From Phymorhynchus buccinoides (Eukaryota > Mollusca > Gastropoda > Neogastropoda > Raphitomidae), in contig CM065699.1 in assembly GCA_017654935.2 (NCBI GenBank), forward strand, positions 46,168,743 through 46,232,742: 64,000 nt of DNA, in the 5' to 3' direction. Below, in pieces: positions 1-11,290 of this stretch. The notes under the pieces are model-generated. The model ran no database searches. It saw only the letters and a program-made list of their open reading frames with translations, and was not told where the DNA came from. The position numbers were made by a program, and so were the translations under genes. Numbering within the stretch: the stretch's first letter is position 1; the number at the start of each line of letters is the position of its first letter.

Positions 1-116
1 AGCAATTTTGTGAAACTTGGGTAGTTTTGACGTAAAAAAACCAAACCCAAACCTGTGCCCCCTATCTCTCTGCTTTGTGTCAGTGCTTTATGCTGGCTGT
101 GTAGTGTTGATTGTTC
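1..116. repeat. Left flank: detached copy of the 87-bp repeat
   Basis: No gene is visible. Bases about 70-118 match the 87-bp tandem unit found intact at 4,044-4,217 (shared core ctggctgtgtagtgttgatt, then gttcgc). This copy was therefore separated from the rest of its array by the LINE insertion that starts at 117. Confidence 0.7.
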
Positions 117-324
117 GCAAGGCAAGGCAAGGCAAGAAATTTATTTCATACCCCATTTGGGCACAGAAATATAAAAACATACACACATAAATAAATTTCC
201 AAGAATCAACCCAAGAGTGATGTCCAAAATCATTTCAAAGAAAACCCATATCATAATATTACAAATAATGTAATGTATTACTAAATTAAAAAACAAAATG
301 GGAAAAAGACATGATTGATAACAT

Positions 325-903
325 TTATCTGAAAGAACCGTTAACTACTGTAATGAAGTGCTTTAGTTTGAGTAATAGTTTCTTATTTTTTGTAGAGAAC
401 AAAGCTTTGAATTTATAAGCATTAGGGCGAGTAATAAAATACTTAGGGAGATACCTTCTCCTGTCAGTGTCAAAGAAAGGACAAACAAACAAGTAGTGAA
501 ACTCATCTGCCACATCATGTACATTACATTTTTCACAAATTCTTTCATGTCTGGGTGTACCAGTATAACGCAACGTGTTCACAGGCAAGTTATTAGTAGT
601 AGTTCTGAATTTTAACACAGTAATAATATAGCTATATGGCAAGACTAAGTAATATGGGTCAACACAAAAAGAGGTTTTAAACATTCTGTAGTTTAAATAT
701 AATTCGTCATTATCTACATGCATATACCAAGATTGTAAAAAAGTGTCTTTTAAGCATCTTTTCACCTTCTCCTTTAACCACAATGGATTTGCATCAAGAA
801 AGGTTTGATTCAACCAAATACTACTCAAGCCAGTTTCATTTAGTAATGTATGGATATATTTGATGTATCTGTTTTCATAAACATTTGACTCGTACATTTT
901 CAA
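325..903 (-). pseudogene. LINE A C-terminal Cys/His domain
   Basis: A 192-codon frame, in phase with the RT frame and separated from it by a stop between 940 and 903. It holds the CxxC...H...C pattern typical of LINE ORF2 C-termini (ICEKCN, then DEFHYLFVCPFF). A related 5'-truncated copy lies at 27,254-27,688, with CLFCN and DEFHYVLQCPYG at the same positions, which shows that at least two members of this family are present. Confidence 0.85.
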
Positions 904-939
904 TAGGCATTTATAAACAAGAACTGATAATTGTTCTGT

Positions 940-2177
940 CTAGTGGTTTGTTGCAAGGTTAAACCAAAATGATAACATTCTACATTTAACAGTTACACCA
1001 ACAGGGAATTTACCCGTTTCCCCAAAAATCATGAGAGAAGGAGTCGACTGTCTTACTTTCAGAACCAACTTGTAAAATCTTAACTGCAGTCTCTGGCTAA
1101 TATCATTCATATCAAAGCCCCAAACTTCACAACCATATGTAAGGATAGGAAGTATAGTTTTATCAAATAGGTCAATTGTTAGATCTGCAGGAAGCATCAA
1201 TAATTTAGCTTTCCTCAACAAAGCAAACATGGCTCGGGAAGCTCGGTCATAAAGATCACGTTGTGCGACATTCATTTTGTTATTATAATTTAACTTTAAC
1301 CCTAAGTACATAAAGTTCTGAACAACCTCTAATTTTTCAGTCGCTATAAGAAAGTCGGGGAAACGTCTAACCTTACCCTTAGAAAAAATAAGAACTTTAC
1401 ATTTCTTGGCATTTAATTTCAAATTCCATTTTTGACAATAGCGTTGAATATTATCTAAGCCTCTTTGCAATCCTACTGGAGTTTCAGAAAATATGACAGT
1501 GTCGTCTGCATACAACAACAAAAATAATATTAACAAAATGTTAATTTCATGTTCGTTCATACCTAATATATCTGCTTCTCTAGCAACTGTGGTAAGACCA
1601 GTCATATCTCTAGACATAAAAACTTTCATGTCATTCAGGAACATGGCAAACAATACAGGCGACAGGTTTTCTCCTTGCCTCACTCCAACTTCCGAGCAGA
1701 AAAAGTCAGAAAATTCACTATTAACCGCAACACATGATTTAGCTTGGGAATACATATTTTGTATTACTTTTAATAATACCGCTGATACTATTGTCTATAA
1801 GTTTTTGCCACAAAAATGCCCTATTGACTTTATCGAAAGCTTTTTCATAATCCAAGCGCTTTTTCTTAAACAACAAAATATCAATCAGCCCGTACAAAGT
1901 AAAACAAGTGATCCAGTGTTGAAAAGTTGTTTCTAAACCCAGCTTGTTCCATGCCAATTAAGTGAAATGTTTCAATGTATACCTTTAGGCGTTCGTTCAG
2001 GATACTTGTAAACAGTTTCCCAAAACAGGACAGTATGGTTATACCACGATAGTTGTTGGGATCTGCAGGGGAACCTTTGTTTTTGAATATTGGCTGTATA
2101 ACCCCAATTACCCAATCAGTTGGTACTTTACCGGTAATTAATATCAGATTAAATAGTTTCACAAACACGCCTAACAT
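940..2177 (-). pseudogene. LINE A reverse transcriptase, frameshifted
   Basis: Three reading frames together cover the RT palm. 2,177-1,881 holds the N-terminal blocks (PIFKNKGSPADPNNYRGITI). 1,957-1,739 holds motif A (DYEKAFDKVNR). 1,755-940 holds motif B (GVRQGENLSPVLF) and the catalytic motif C (LLLYADDTVIFSE), followed by a thumb-like region. All catalytic aspartates are visible, but at least two frame changes separate the blocks, so no single product can be made. Confidence 0.9.
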
Positions 2178-2232
2178 TTTCTCTGCTGAATTTTTAAGGA
2201 ATTCATTTACTATATTATCTAACCCGCATGCT

Positions 2233-3757
2233 TTATTGCTCTTTAAACTTCTTTATGCAATTTAGAACCTCATTTTCAGTAATTAAATTATCTAACAGAG
2301 CATTAACATTACCAGAATCAACTCCATTTCCAGGGGCATCATCAGCCTCCTCTTCAACTGTATTCATATTTTTAAACAGCTCAAAAAAGGCCTGACAGCT
2401 AGGTTGGCTAGGGTTAGATTTGTTCTTTTCCCCATTTATTATGGCCCAATAATCCTTGGGGTCTTTAGACTTTGTTTCACGTAATCGTCTTGCCATTTCA
2501 TGGTTATATTTTCTCGCCTGTTTTTTAACTGTCTTTTTATATGACTTGGCAGCACGTTCTTTTTCTGCCCTCAAAAACAAATCATTTTTCATTAGTAAAC
2601 TTCTTCTCCTACATCGCGAAAAAATTCTACTCTTAATCCTGCATTCTACATTATACCATGATTTATCCTTTTTTATCTTTTTAGATGGGCCACGATATTT
2701 CTTTCTCTTTTTTACCATGTGTAGTGTACTTGCACTTTCAATTAGAATATTGTTAACTCTACTGACGATCTCATCTACACTGTTTAAAAGCAGGCCATCG
2801 AGCTCGTGCTCTACCAATGCTGTTTTTTCAACGTCTAAATCGTCAACAAAATTTAGTTTTAGATCATTATTCCATTTCACAAAATACGAATTAGGATCAG
2901 TGGTACTTGGCTCATGGACTGCTTTCTCTCTCTTATCTATGGATTCTGCCACAAAATTTATACTAATTGGACAATAGATATCAGAAAACAATTCATTAAA
3001 TTCATGCACGCAAAAGTCATCAACACGTTCAAATAAATCATAAGAAACTACACCGTAATCCACAACAGAAGCATTCTTACAAGTCAGCTTACCTTTACCA
3101 CAATCACTACCAATTCTGCCATTAACAATAATAAGCTGACATGCTCTACAGAAACCTAATAATTCATGCCCCATGCTATTTGTCTGCCTATCTTCAGATG
3201 TTCTTTCGGGATAGTTGTTATCGTTGTTAAAAACACCATCAACAAATGAATTATTGACAAACAATTCATTCAGCTGACCAGTTCTAGAATTAGTCTCCAA
3301 GAAGACAAACACTGCCAATTCCGATTTGCAAAATAGTATCCTGTAAATCATTATAAATATTACGGTTAAAATATGGCGAACCTTCTGGCTCAATGTAGAC
3401 AGCACAAAACACGACTTTCTTTCCCAAAACAGAGTCATGAAAAGCAAAGAACAACGCACTACGACACATCTCAAAATCCACAAACTTATAACTACTTCTT
3501 GCTTCATTACTAACGCTATTCTTGAATCGTGTTTCCTCAAAAACAGTAATATGCTGAACAAAACAATCTCTTATTAGTACTAGGATGCCTCCAGATTTTC
3601 TTCTGTATTTATTGCTGTTTTTATAAAATGCAGTGTAACCATCTATTTTTACTGTGTCAACATCTGCAAGTTTACTTTCAGAGATGCAGATAACGTCATA
3701 GTTATTCAAAAACTCTGAAAATTCAGGAAAAGCCTGTTTAGATAGAAAACCGCACAC
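2233..3757 (-). pseudogene. LINE A endonuclease and linker, frameshifted
   Basis: The first reading frame (3,757-3,290) begins with the endonuclease fold: YDVICISESKL, then SGGILVLIRD. It stops exactly at the conserved GDFN motif, where a small deletion near 3,294 leaves LLGD and then a stop. The second frame resumes with NSRTGQLNE and runs on through VDYGVVSYDLF and SDIYCPI to a basic linker ending near 2,233. The usual SDxH catalytic histidine reads as tyrosine (TAT), a one-base change. The endonuclease would be inactive as it stands, from both the frameshift and the histidine loss. Confidence 0.85.
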
Positions 3758-4043
3758 ATTAAGTGCAACACACTTCAGGCATCTAGCTGACCTTTCACCC
3801 TCACTGGGGTCATCTTCTTCTCTTTCCTCGTTATGGACAGTGGGATCGTTTTCTTCAGCATCACTGTTATTATTGTCAGGGTTATCATTATTTCCATCAG
3901 CGTTGCTAGTATTGGGGGTGTTGTGGTTATCGGACTGGTTTTGTATTATTCTATGAAAATTGTCCTGCTGGTTGTTATTATCATTATTGTCATTGTCTTT
4001 GTTATTATCATCATCATCATCATCGCCGTTGTGTTGTTGTTTT

Positions 4044-4217
4044 CATAGAAAAGGAAGCTGAAGCACATAGAGTGTTGTGTCAGTACTGTCTGCTGGCTGT
4101 GTAGTGTTGATTGTTCGCGCTGTGTGTTTCCATAGAAAAGGAAGCTGAAGCACATAGAGTGTTGTGTCAGTACTGTCTGCTGGCTGTGTAGTGTTGATTG
4201 TTCGCGCTGTGTGTTTC
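4044..4217 (+). repeat. 87-bp tandem repeat spanning a splice acceptor
   Basis: Two complete 87-bp units (starts at 4,044 and 4,131), followed by the exon copy at 4,218. Each unit contains tttc(c)atag followed by the first 24-26 bases of the downstream exon, so acceptor plus exon start are duplicated together. Part of a further unit lies left of LINE A at 70-118. Confidence 0.9.
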
Positions 4218-4222
4218 CATAG

Positions 4223-4382
4223 AAAAGGAAGCTGAAGCACATAGAGCGTAAGAAGCGCCGAGCAGCCAGGCAGAGTGAAGAAGACTCGGACTCCTCTGAT
4301 TCTGATAGCCCCAACGTCAGTATCTCTGCCAGTACCTCTGCCAGTTCCACTGCCAGTTCCACTGCCAGTTCCTCGAACTCAG
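4223..4382 (+). CDS. Candidate exon of unknown gene, basic then Ser/Asp-rich
   Basis: An open frame between an acceptor (tgtgtttccatag, ending 4,222) and a donor (tcag|gtggag at 4,383) encodes about 53 residues. First comes a Lys/Arg-rich stretch (KRKLKH, ERKKRRAARQ), then an acidic-serine stretch (SEEDSDSSDSDSP), then a Ser/Ala/Thr run. The composition resembles linkers of nuclear or nucleolar proteins, but no family is recognised. The exon ends in phase 1, compatible with the candidate exon at 8,584. The acceptor has a weak pyrimidine tract, so this stays a hypothesis. Confidence 0.4.
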
Positions 4383-4459
4383 GTGGAGAGAGAGAGGGGG
4401 AGGGAGAGAGAAAGAGAGAGAGAGAAGGAGGGAGGGGAGGGGGAGGGAGAACGAGAGGG

Positions 4460-4503
<44 letters not shown>
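4383..4503. repeat. GA-rich microsatellite
   Basis: Imperfect (GA)n and GAGGGA purine tract directly downstream of the proposed splice donor. Confidence 0.95.
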
Positions 4504-4504
<1 letters not shown>

Positions 4505-5052
4505 CGAACGAATTTTTATTTATAGAGGGTAATAGAATAATCAATGACATGCTCTTTTTGCTTCCAGCCCTCTGAACAAAATACATATATAAAAGTAAAA
4601 ATGGAAACTGAGCACAAAGTATTGCAAAATTCAATCCTACAGTAACTCAAATAAAAACAAAATGAAATCTAATGCTATTAACTATACTCATTTTTAGCAT
4701 TGCAAAAGTTAAGTAAGCGCATACACTCGGGAAAATTAAACATAATCCTACTTACATAGGCCAGGGAGATTCACATATACGCGGGGATTCCGTGCGGAAA
4801 CCCGTGCGCAATCCGTAAATAAGTAAAAGGAAGAAGGGAAAAGATTTGCGCACGGGTCCGAATTTCCCCTAATCCGTAGACAGTATAATTTAACGAGAAT
4901 CGTGCCTCACAGATGTCAGCGTCGAATCGCATAGTGTGCAGTGTATCTGTCCCTATGCTTTGACGTTCGCTTATGTGAAGATTGGAAATCCAACCAGGAA
5001 TGCACACGTCAAAGAAAATGACACTACAATCCCACTATGGTTTAATACAAAT

Positions 5053-5056
<4 letters not shown>
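4504..5056. other. Unassigned intergenic or intronic sequence
   Basis: No exon or element recognised. A short inverted pairing around 4,795-4,865 (cccgtgcgca / tgcgcacggg) could mark a small fold-back element. Confidence 0.5.

Positions 5057-5119
<63 letters not shown>
5057..5119. repeat. (CT)n microsatellite
   Basis: About 31 uninterrupted CT units. Confidence 0.98.
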
Positions 5120-5124
<5 letters not shown>

Positions 5125-5439
5125 TTATGGAAAGAGTGTGTGAGAACGAATTTGGTAATTAATATGAGAAAATGTTTACAAAAGTAAGGATTTGTATAAA
5201 ATGTATTGAAATGTTATTTCTCATATTTTTTACTTTTTAGTTATCTTTCCTTATTAGCTATAATTATTGTTTAGTTAAATTTTTCTTTGCTGTGAAAATG
5301 ATGCTTTCCCCCATGTCATAAGAACATTTTGTTAATGACATCAGTTAAACAGTCAAAGTCAAAGCGTCAAGCGTCTCTTACTTATAATGATCAACCATCA
5401 TACAACTGGTCTTGGGTTACAGCATCATATAATAAAAAG

Positions 5440-5440
<1 letters not shown>

Positions 5441-5491
<51 letters not shown>
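5441..5491. repeat. (TG)n microsatellite
   Basis: About 25 TG units. Confidence 0.98.
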
Positions 5492-5492
<1 letters not shown>

Positions 5493-5499
5493 TGAAACA

Positions 5500-5930
5500 C
5501 AAAACGGGCCTTATAACTCCGCCGTTTTTCGACCGAATCGCTTCAAATTTGCTATGAGCCCTAACGGCAACGGCAACCGAGGCGGCCGTGTCATTTGCGC
5601 GGTTTGGCAAATGCGTGAAACGCGTATCCACCGGCCTCTCGGCGCCCGTATCTCCGGTATTTCTGGCCGGATTGTCTTCGAATGTGGAAGGTAGATGACC
5701 GGGGACGGTGACTATCTGTGCGCCAAACCGGAAGCGAATCGATTCATTGACGCGCGCGATATATGCCGCTTAACCTTTTCACAAACCGCTGCGTAACCAG
5801 ACCCGACATTGACTCGAAATTTGGAACGTGCATGACCGGGGATAGTGACTATCTGGGTGCAAAATGTCAACAGCATCCGTTCATAAACGCGCGCTATGAC
5901 CCGATTTACATTTTCTGTACTATCGCGCTA

Positions 5931-5962
<32 letters not shown>
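5500..5962. repeat. GC-rich dispersed repeat with 138-bp internal duplication, then (CT)n
   Basis: The phrase atgaccgggga recurs at about 5,695 and 5,833 within two diverged units of about 138 bp, each followed by gtgactatctg. The block is more GC-rich than its neighbours and ends in (CT)n at 5,934-5,962. No coding signal; the ORFs here do not resemble proteins. Confidence 0.6.
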
Positions 5963-5964
<2 letters not shown>

Positions 5965-6059
5965 TAGCCAGCAGGTTAGCAGGTTAGACAATGTGAAGTT
6001 AGACCAGCGACATACATACTGGACTCGGTGTCAGTTAGAGGTTACCACGTGCGCATGTG

Positions 6060-6331
6060 TGTGTATGGGGTGTGTAGGGGGGTGGGAGTGGGGATGGGTG
6101 GGGTGGGGGTAGGGGAGTGGGGTAGGGGGGTGGGGGATGGTTGGGGTGGGGTGGGGGGGCAGTGGGGAGTCTGTATGTCTCTCTGTCTCTGTCTTTTTCT
6201 GTCTGTCTCTCTCTGTGTGTATGTTTGTCTGTCTGTGTCTCTCTCTCTCGCTTTCTGTCTGTCTCCCCCCCCCCCCTCTCTCTCTCTCTGTGTCTTTGTT
6301 GGGCCTATGTCTCACTGTCTGTCTCTCTCTC

Positions 6332-6381
<50 letters not shown>

Positions 6382-6470
6382 CTGTCTCTGTATGTCTCTA
6401 TATGTCTCTCTCTCTGTCTCTCTCTCTCTCTCTCTGTCTGTCTGTCTCTCTCTGTGCCTGCTCTGGGGCG
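6060..6470. repeat. G-rich then CT/TG-rich low-complexity tract
   Basis: Imperfect tggggg repeats (6,067-6,170) followed by mixed TCTG/TCTC repeats. The overlapping serine/leucine/cysteine-rich ORFs on both strands are translations of this tract. Confidence 0.95.
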
Positions 6471-6587
6471 GAGGACGTTAAACAAATTTTCATTCATCCA
6501 ACCAGAACAGCAGTTGTCCTCTTTGCTCTCTGTCTATGTCTCTCTGTCTGTCTGTCTCTCACGGCTATTGTCTTCCACCGGATGGTT

Positions 6588-6652
6588 TGGGGGGGGGGGG
6601 GGGGGGGGGGGTGGGGGGGGGGGGGGGGGGGGGGGGTGCGGGGGGGGGGGGG
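6588..6652. repeat. Poly-G tract
   Basis: About 65 bases of G with isolated T and C. This is similar to the longer poly-G tracts near 47,800 and 57,800 and may be a base-calling or polishing artefact. Confidence 0.85.
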
Positions 6653-6794
6653 ATAAAACAATAAAACAAGATAATTTTTTAAAAAAAAAAAAAAAAGAAA
6701 AAAAGTCATAATATCGTATTTCGCTGACCCAGCAAAACCAGTACTCAGCATTACCAGTACTGAGCGTTACTGGTACTCGGCGTTGGCTAGTATT

Positions 6795-8400
6795 AATTAA
6801 ATGTTGACATGCCTCTGCCGTATCTTCATAGCTTCTGCAATACATTTTGTGGCTGATTTTGTAGCAGATTCATTTTGAAATGAAGGAACAGAAACAATTT
6901 AATGCCTCCTAGCAGTTCCTATTCGAAAAAAATAGACATTTTTTACGAGCTGTCTCATATTATGCTTTACATTGAAACTCGTCTTCAATCACATATTAGG
7001 GCAATGGGGTTCTGTGGATGTCATAGGATTAAACCATTTTTTTAATTAGCTTTGAAACCCAAAGTCCTTCAACGAAATGTGGCGTGAGTAATCAATGCCA
7101 TTTGTCAGTAATAATGTTGAGATATTTACATATTGAAACAAACTTTTCAACGAAAACCAGCCATATTTTGCATGTCAGAATGCTAATTTTGTTTAAATGA
7201 GGTTTTTTTTTAAATTCTGAAATTAATTGTTGATCATCACGTACTTCCTGAGACAGCCTACAAATCGAAAACCATGTTAAAATAATACCCTTTTCACATG
7301 ATCAGCCTAGTTTTCTTTGCTGTAGTCCAGCTGTATGTCCATCATTTCATATGTGGGCCTATAAAAATTAGACTCGTATTTCTAATTTCTGCCACATCTG
7401 TAAACAATGGCTCTATTTGTGTATCATACATATTCCAAAACAAACAGTAGTCAATAGTGTTTACTTTTTGTAATGTTTTCAAACTTTCTATGACACATTA
7501 AACAAGAAATATTAAACAAGAAAACAACCAAAGAGCCATCACGAAGTGACCCCGAACGCTTACACGCACAACACACCACCACACACCATCAAGGGAAGAA
7601 AGTAAACAATCTGTTTCTTCCTTTAAGATGTTAATGGGTTCTGCAAAGCTACCAGTGCCCCATACAGAAGAATACCATCGTTGGCAAAACGTAAAAAGAA
7701 TCCTTCCACGGGACATCAAGACCTTTATAGTCGGTTTTATTGGCAATTCATTTATGAAAAAAGGAAATAGCTGAGGACCTAAGAGGCACCCCGGTTTCGC
7801 CCCTTTTGGACGTTCAAGACAATCGGTACATTAATGTTTCACATACACACAAGCCACTACTGAATTGTAAGCACCTTTTACAGCAGAGAACAGTTTTCTA
7901 TTCACACTACTTCTTTTTAAAGAACATTCCATACAGAATTTCAATTCAAGAATCCAAAGCCTTTTGGAAGTCTACAAACGCAACATAAAGTTCTGCATTA
8001 CTAAATAGATGACAAGTACAACCTTTCCATCAACATTTCAGACATTTTATCCATCTTAATAGCAATACAATCGTCACACTCTTTGAACTTAATTTCTTTC
8101 ACAATGTGTTCTAAACTCTTACAAGTAGCAATACACCTCCGGAGTTTCTACTAATATGCAAATCAGTCGTTTAGCTGTGTACAGATCTTAATATAATCAG
8201 GAACTATAGGTCTATGCCATTAAACTCAAACGTTAAATCAAGGACACTTTCAGTTAGACAAACTAAGTCAAAAGAGTTTACATAATTAATAAATGACACA
8301 TTACACAATTTGTTACACAACTTTTCTATAATACAATTCAGACAAGTTTTTAGGTTGGGTTTCTGCTATTCGGGTTGACCAAATTTGTTCCCTTTCTCAT
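6795..8400 (-). pseudogene. LINE B remnant: endonuclease start, RT fragment, C-terminus
   Basis: Read on the minus strand, 8,350-8,220 gives an endonuclease N-terminus (FINYVNSFDLVCLTES). After an apparent internal deletion, 7,990-7,700 gives RT motifs A and B in decayed form (FVDFQKAF, then KPGCLLGPQLF and FINELP). 7,290-6,800 matches the C-terminal region of the better preserved LINE B at 34,579-35,203. Many stops and frame changes mark an old, dead copy. It lies next to the ORF1 remnant at 10,480-11,290, which could belong to the same original insertion. Confidence 0.7.
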
Positions 8401-8583
8401 TTACCTCCCCTCCCTTCTTTTTTTCGCGAGCTGAGCCTGTTGACTTACCCAGGTATGTGTGCGTACATGTCTGCCTGCTTGCTGACCTATTGTGAGTCAT
8501 CTGCTTGCTTGTGCCTTGACCTTCAGAACCCCGGGGAATCCCCGCAGCTATTAATAAATTAATGTCGCTGTTTTTGGTTCCAG

Positions 8584-8915
8584 ACGCCGTGGAACCGTTG
8601 CTGGAAGCCTTTATGGCCGTTGGAGTGAAGCCACCTCCACCAACAGTGCCTGTGACCGCAGGCGTGATGGCAAAATTCCCTGTGACTGCAGGAGTGACCC
8701 CAGGAGTCTCGGTGACCGCAGGAGTGACCCCAGTGACCGCAGGAGTGACCCGAGTAGCCCCAGTGACCGCAGGAGTGACCCCAGTGACCGCAGGAGTGAC
8801 CCCAGTGACTGCAAGAGTGGCCCCAGTGACCGCAGGAGTGACCCCAGTAACCGCAGGAGTGGCGCCGCCTCCATCCCAAGTCCCACATCCACCAGTGCCG
8901 TCATCCGAGGTCTGA
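8584..8915 (+). CDS. Candidate terminal exon with repetitive VTAG-rich sequence
   Basis: A good acceptor (cgctgtttttggttccag, ending 8,583) opens a frame that starts DAVEPLLEAF when joined in phase 1 to the exon at 4,223. It continues through a proline stretch (VKPPPP) into about ten VTAGVTP-like repeats made by a 21-bp minisatellite (8,665-8,865), and stops at 8,913-8,915. A second frame stays open through the same DNA and reads as SDRRSDP repeats, up to a weak donor-like site at 8,911. Which frame, if either, is used cannot be decided from sequence alone. No family recognised. Confidence 0.35.
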
Positions 8916-9204
8916 TCCTGACTGATGCCTTGGGGTGGAGAGGAGGAGGAGGGGGTGATCAGTCACACTACCACCTGCCGTCATTGCCATCACCTGTCGG
9001 CCCAGGGTGGGTGGGGGGTGCCGTCAACAGCAGGCACCTTTCTCTCACCTGTAAGCCCTCTACGTACACTGTGTGTGTGTTTGCCAGCCACTATTATATA
9101 GCACCAGCCCCCACTTTGAGCTGTGGGATTACTCTGTGTGCTACTAGCAGCGTGCGGCCTGTGGGGCTGATCAGCTGGCTCTGCAGAGGCACACCCCCTG
9201 TCTC

Positions 9205-10470
9205 TATCTGCGGTGTGTTCTGCCTGCTGTGTGTTGGCTGTGTGCGGTGCGCTGTGTGTTCTGCCTGCTGTGACGACCTTAGCTCATCACCACATGGGCT
9301 GTGTGCGGTGCGCTGTGTGTTCTGCCTGCTGTGACGACCTTAGTTCATCACCACATGGGCTGTGTGCGGTGCGCTGTGTTCTGCCTGCTGTGACGACCTT
9401 AGTTCATCACCACATGGGCTGTGTGCGGTGCGCTGTGTTCTGCCTGCTGTGACGACCTTAGTTCATCACCACATGGGCTGTGTGCGGTGCGCTGTGTGTT
9501 CTGCCTGCTGTGACCACCTTAGCTCATCACCACATGGGATGTGTGTTGGCTGTGAGTTTTGACTGCCTGCTGTGACCACCTTAGCTCATCACCACATGGG
9601 CTGTGTGTTGGATGTGTGCGGTGCGTTGTGTTCTGCCTGCTGTGACCACCTTAGCTCATCACCACATGGGCTGTGTGTTGGCTGTGTGTTCTGCCTGCTG
9701 TGACCACCTTAGCTCATCACCACATGGGCTGTGTGTTGGATGTGTGCGGTGCGGTGCGCTGTGTGCTGCCTGCTGTGACCACCTTAGTTCATCACCACAT
9801 GGGCTGTGTGCGGTGCGCTGTGTTCTGCCTGCTGTGACGACCTTAGTTCATCACCACATGGGCTGTGTGCGGTGCGCTGTGTGTTCTGCCTGCTGTGACC
9901 ACCTTAGCTCATCACCACATGGGATGTGTGTTGGCTGTGAGTTCTGACTGCCTGCTGTGACCACCTTAGCTCATCACCACATGGGCTGTGTGTTGGATGT
10001 GTGCGGTGCGCTGTGTTCTGCCTGCTGTGACCACCTTAGCTCATTACCACATGGGCTGTGTGTTCTGCCTGCTGTGACCACCTTAGCTCATCACCACATG
10101 GGCTGTGTGTTGGATGTGTGCGGTGCGGTGCGCTGTGTGCTGCCTGCTGTGACCACCTTAGCTCATCATCACATGGGATGTGTGTTGGCTGTGTGTTCTG
10201 CCTGCTGTGACCACCTTAGCTCATCACCACATGGGCTGTGTGTTGGCTGTGTGCGGTGCGCTGTGTGTTCTGCCTGCTGTGACCACCTTAGCTCATCACC
10301 ACATGGGCTGTGTGTTGGCTGTGTGCGGTGCGCTGTGTTCTGCCTGCTCAGTGCTGTGACCACTTTAGCTCATCACCACATGGGCTGTGTGTTGACTGCA
10401 TGCTGTGCGCTGTGTGTTCTGACTGCCTGCTGCTGTGACCACCTTCGCTCATCACCACATGGGCGCAGCT
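9205..10470. repeat. Minisatellite, about 60-80 bp variable unit
   Basis: About twenty units built from tgcctgctgtgaccacctta, gctcatcaccacatgggctg and a variable tgtgcggtgcgc block present once, twice or not at all. Cysteine-rich ORFs across it are by-products. Confidence 0.95.
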
Positions 10471-10479
10471 TCCGCTGTC

Positions 10480-11290
10480 TGAGAACTGGGAATCGGAGAT
10501 AAGCGGCTGGCCTCTCTGGAACTATGCCCCGGTTTGCCTCACGCCTGGCATTAGCGACAGTCTGGATCTGGGCGCTAGTTATTATATCGTTAGCAACGCT
10601 GATCTCTCGGTCCTCAAGTTTTTGTCTAGTCTCTCGATTAGAGAGATTCCAAAGTCTTTCCCGGGGCATCGCGACTGCCAGAATTCATGACTCTCAGAAT
10701 CACGACTCTCACGTGAACGGCTGTTAGAATCACGGCTGTCGGATGAACGACTGTCAGAATTCAGAAAGACAGGCAGACATGAAGACAGACACACACACAC
10801 ACACTTTCGACAATGAACATGGCCAATCATTTTACCGCAGTCACATTTTAATGCATGATTTAAGACACATGGAATCAAATAATCTCTCTCAAATACGCAC
10901 AACTTGATGTACACACATACACATGCACGCGTAAATGCACACATTTAAACAAATATATACAGGTCCATACAATACAAACATACAACACACTACTAACGTT
11001 TGAACGCATTCTGACAGCCGTGAGGTTATCGTTCTAATAGACGTGATAGTTCGGTCAGTCTGACGTCACTGATACGGAGCCGCCAAAGATAAAAGATTCT
11101 GACAGTCGTGGCGTTCACGTCTTTCCATCGATCAAATTGGACAATCACTGGTTGAGGTTGATTGTCTCGTGCTTGCCCCGTCCTGTCAGCATATCAGGGT
11201 TTCTGAAAACGTAGATAATGTGCGTATTTACGCACTAGACCTGTCAATCGGCGATCCCAGGTTTGCACACAGGCGTTAAGGAACAGACAA
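10480..11290 (-). pseudogene. LINE ORF1 remnant (RNA-binding domain)
   Basis: The minus strand reads DRTGQARDNQPQ and VIVQFDRWKDVN near 11,210-11,110, then ISVANDIITSAQIQTVANA near 10,600-10,530. These align with HRTG, GQARTMTVKFDRWRDK and VRLSNDLMRAQAQIVSKA of the ORF1 at 37,830-38,060. Between the two parts lies about 400 bp of unrelated sequence with an SR-like SRDSNSRSRESRDSE stretch and short CA repeats. This is an old relative of the LINE B ORF1. Confidence 0.7.

Larger units (their letters stand above)
117..4036 (-). mobile_element. LINE A: non-LTR retrotransposon, APE-type, degraded
   Basis: One element reads right to left: 5' end near 4,036, apurinic-type endonuclease, reverse transcriptase, a Cys/His-containing C-terminal domain, and a 3' UTR ending in a short tandem tail (ggcaa units on the plus strand, 117-136). 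Short tandem 3' tails are usual for several LINE clades. It sits inside an 87-bp tandem repeat, so the empty site can be read in the neighbouring copies. I see no clear target-site duplication, and a few bases around gctgtgtg appear to be lost. Clade assignment (CR1/Jockey-like) is a guess. Confidence 0.9.
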
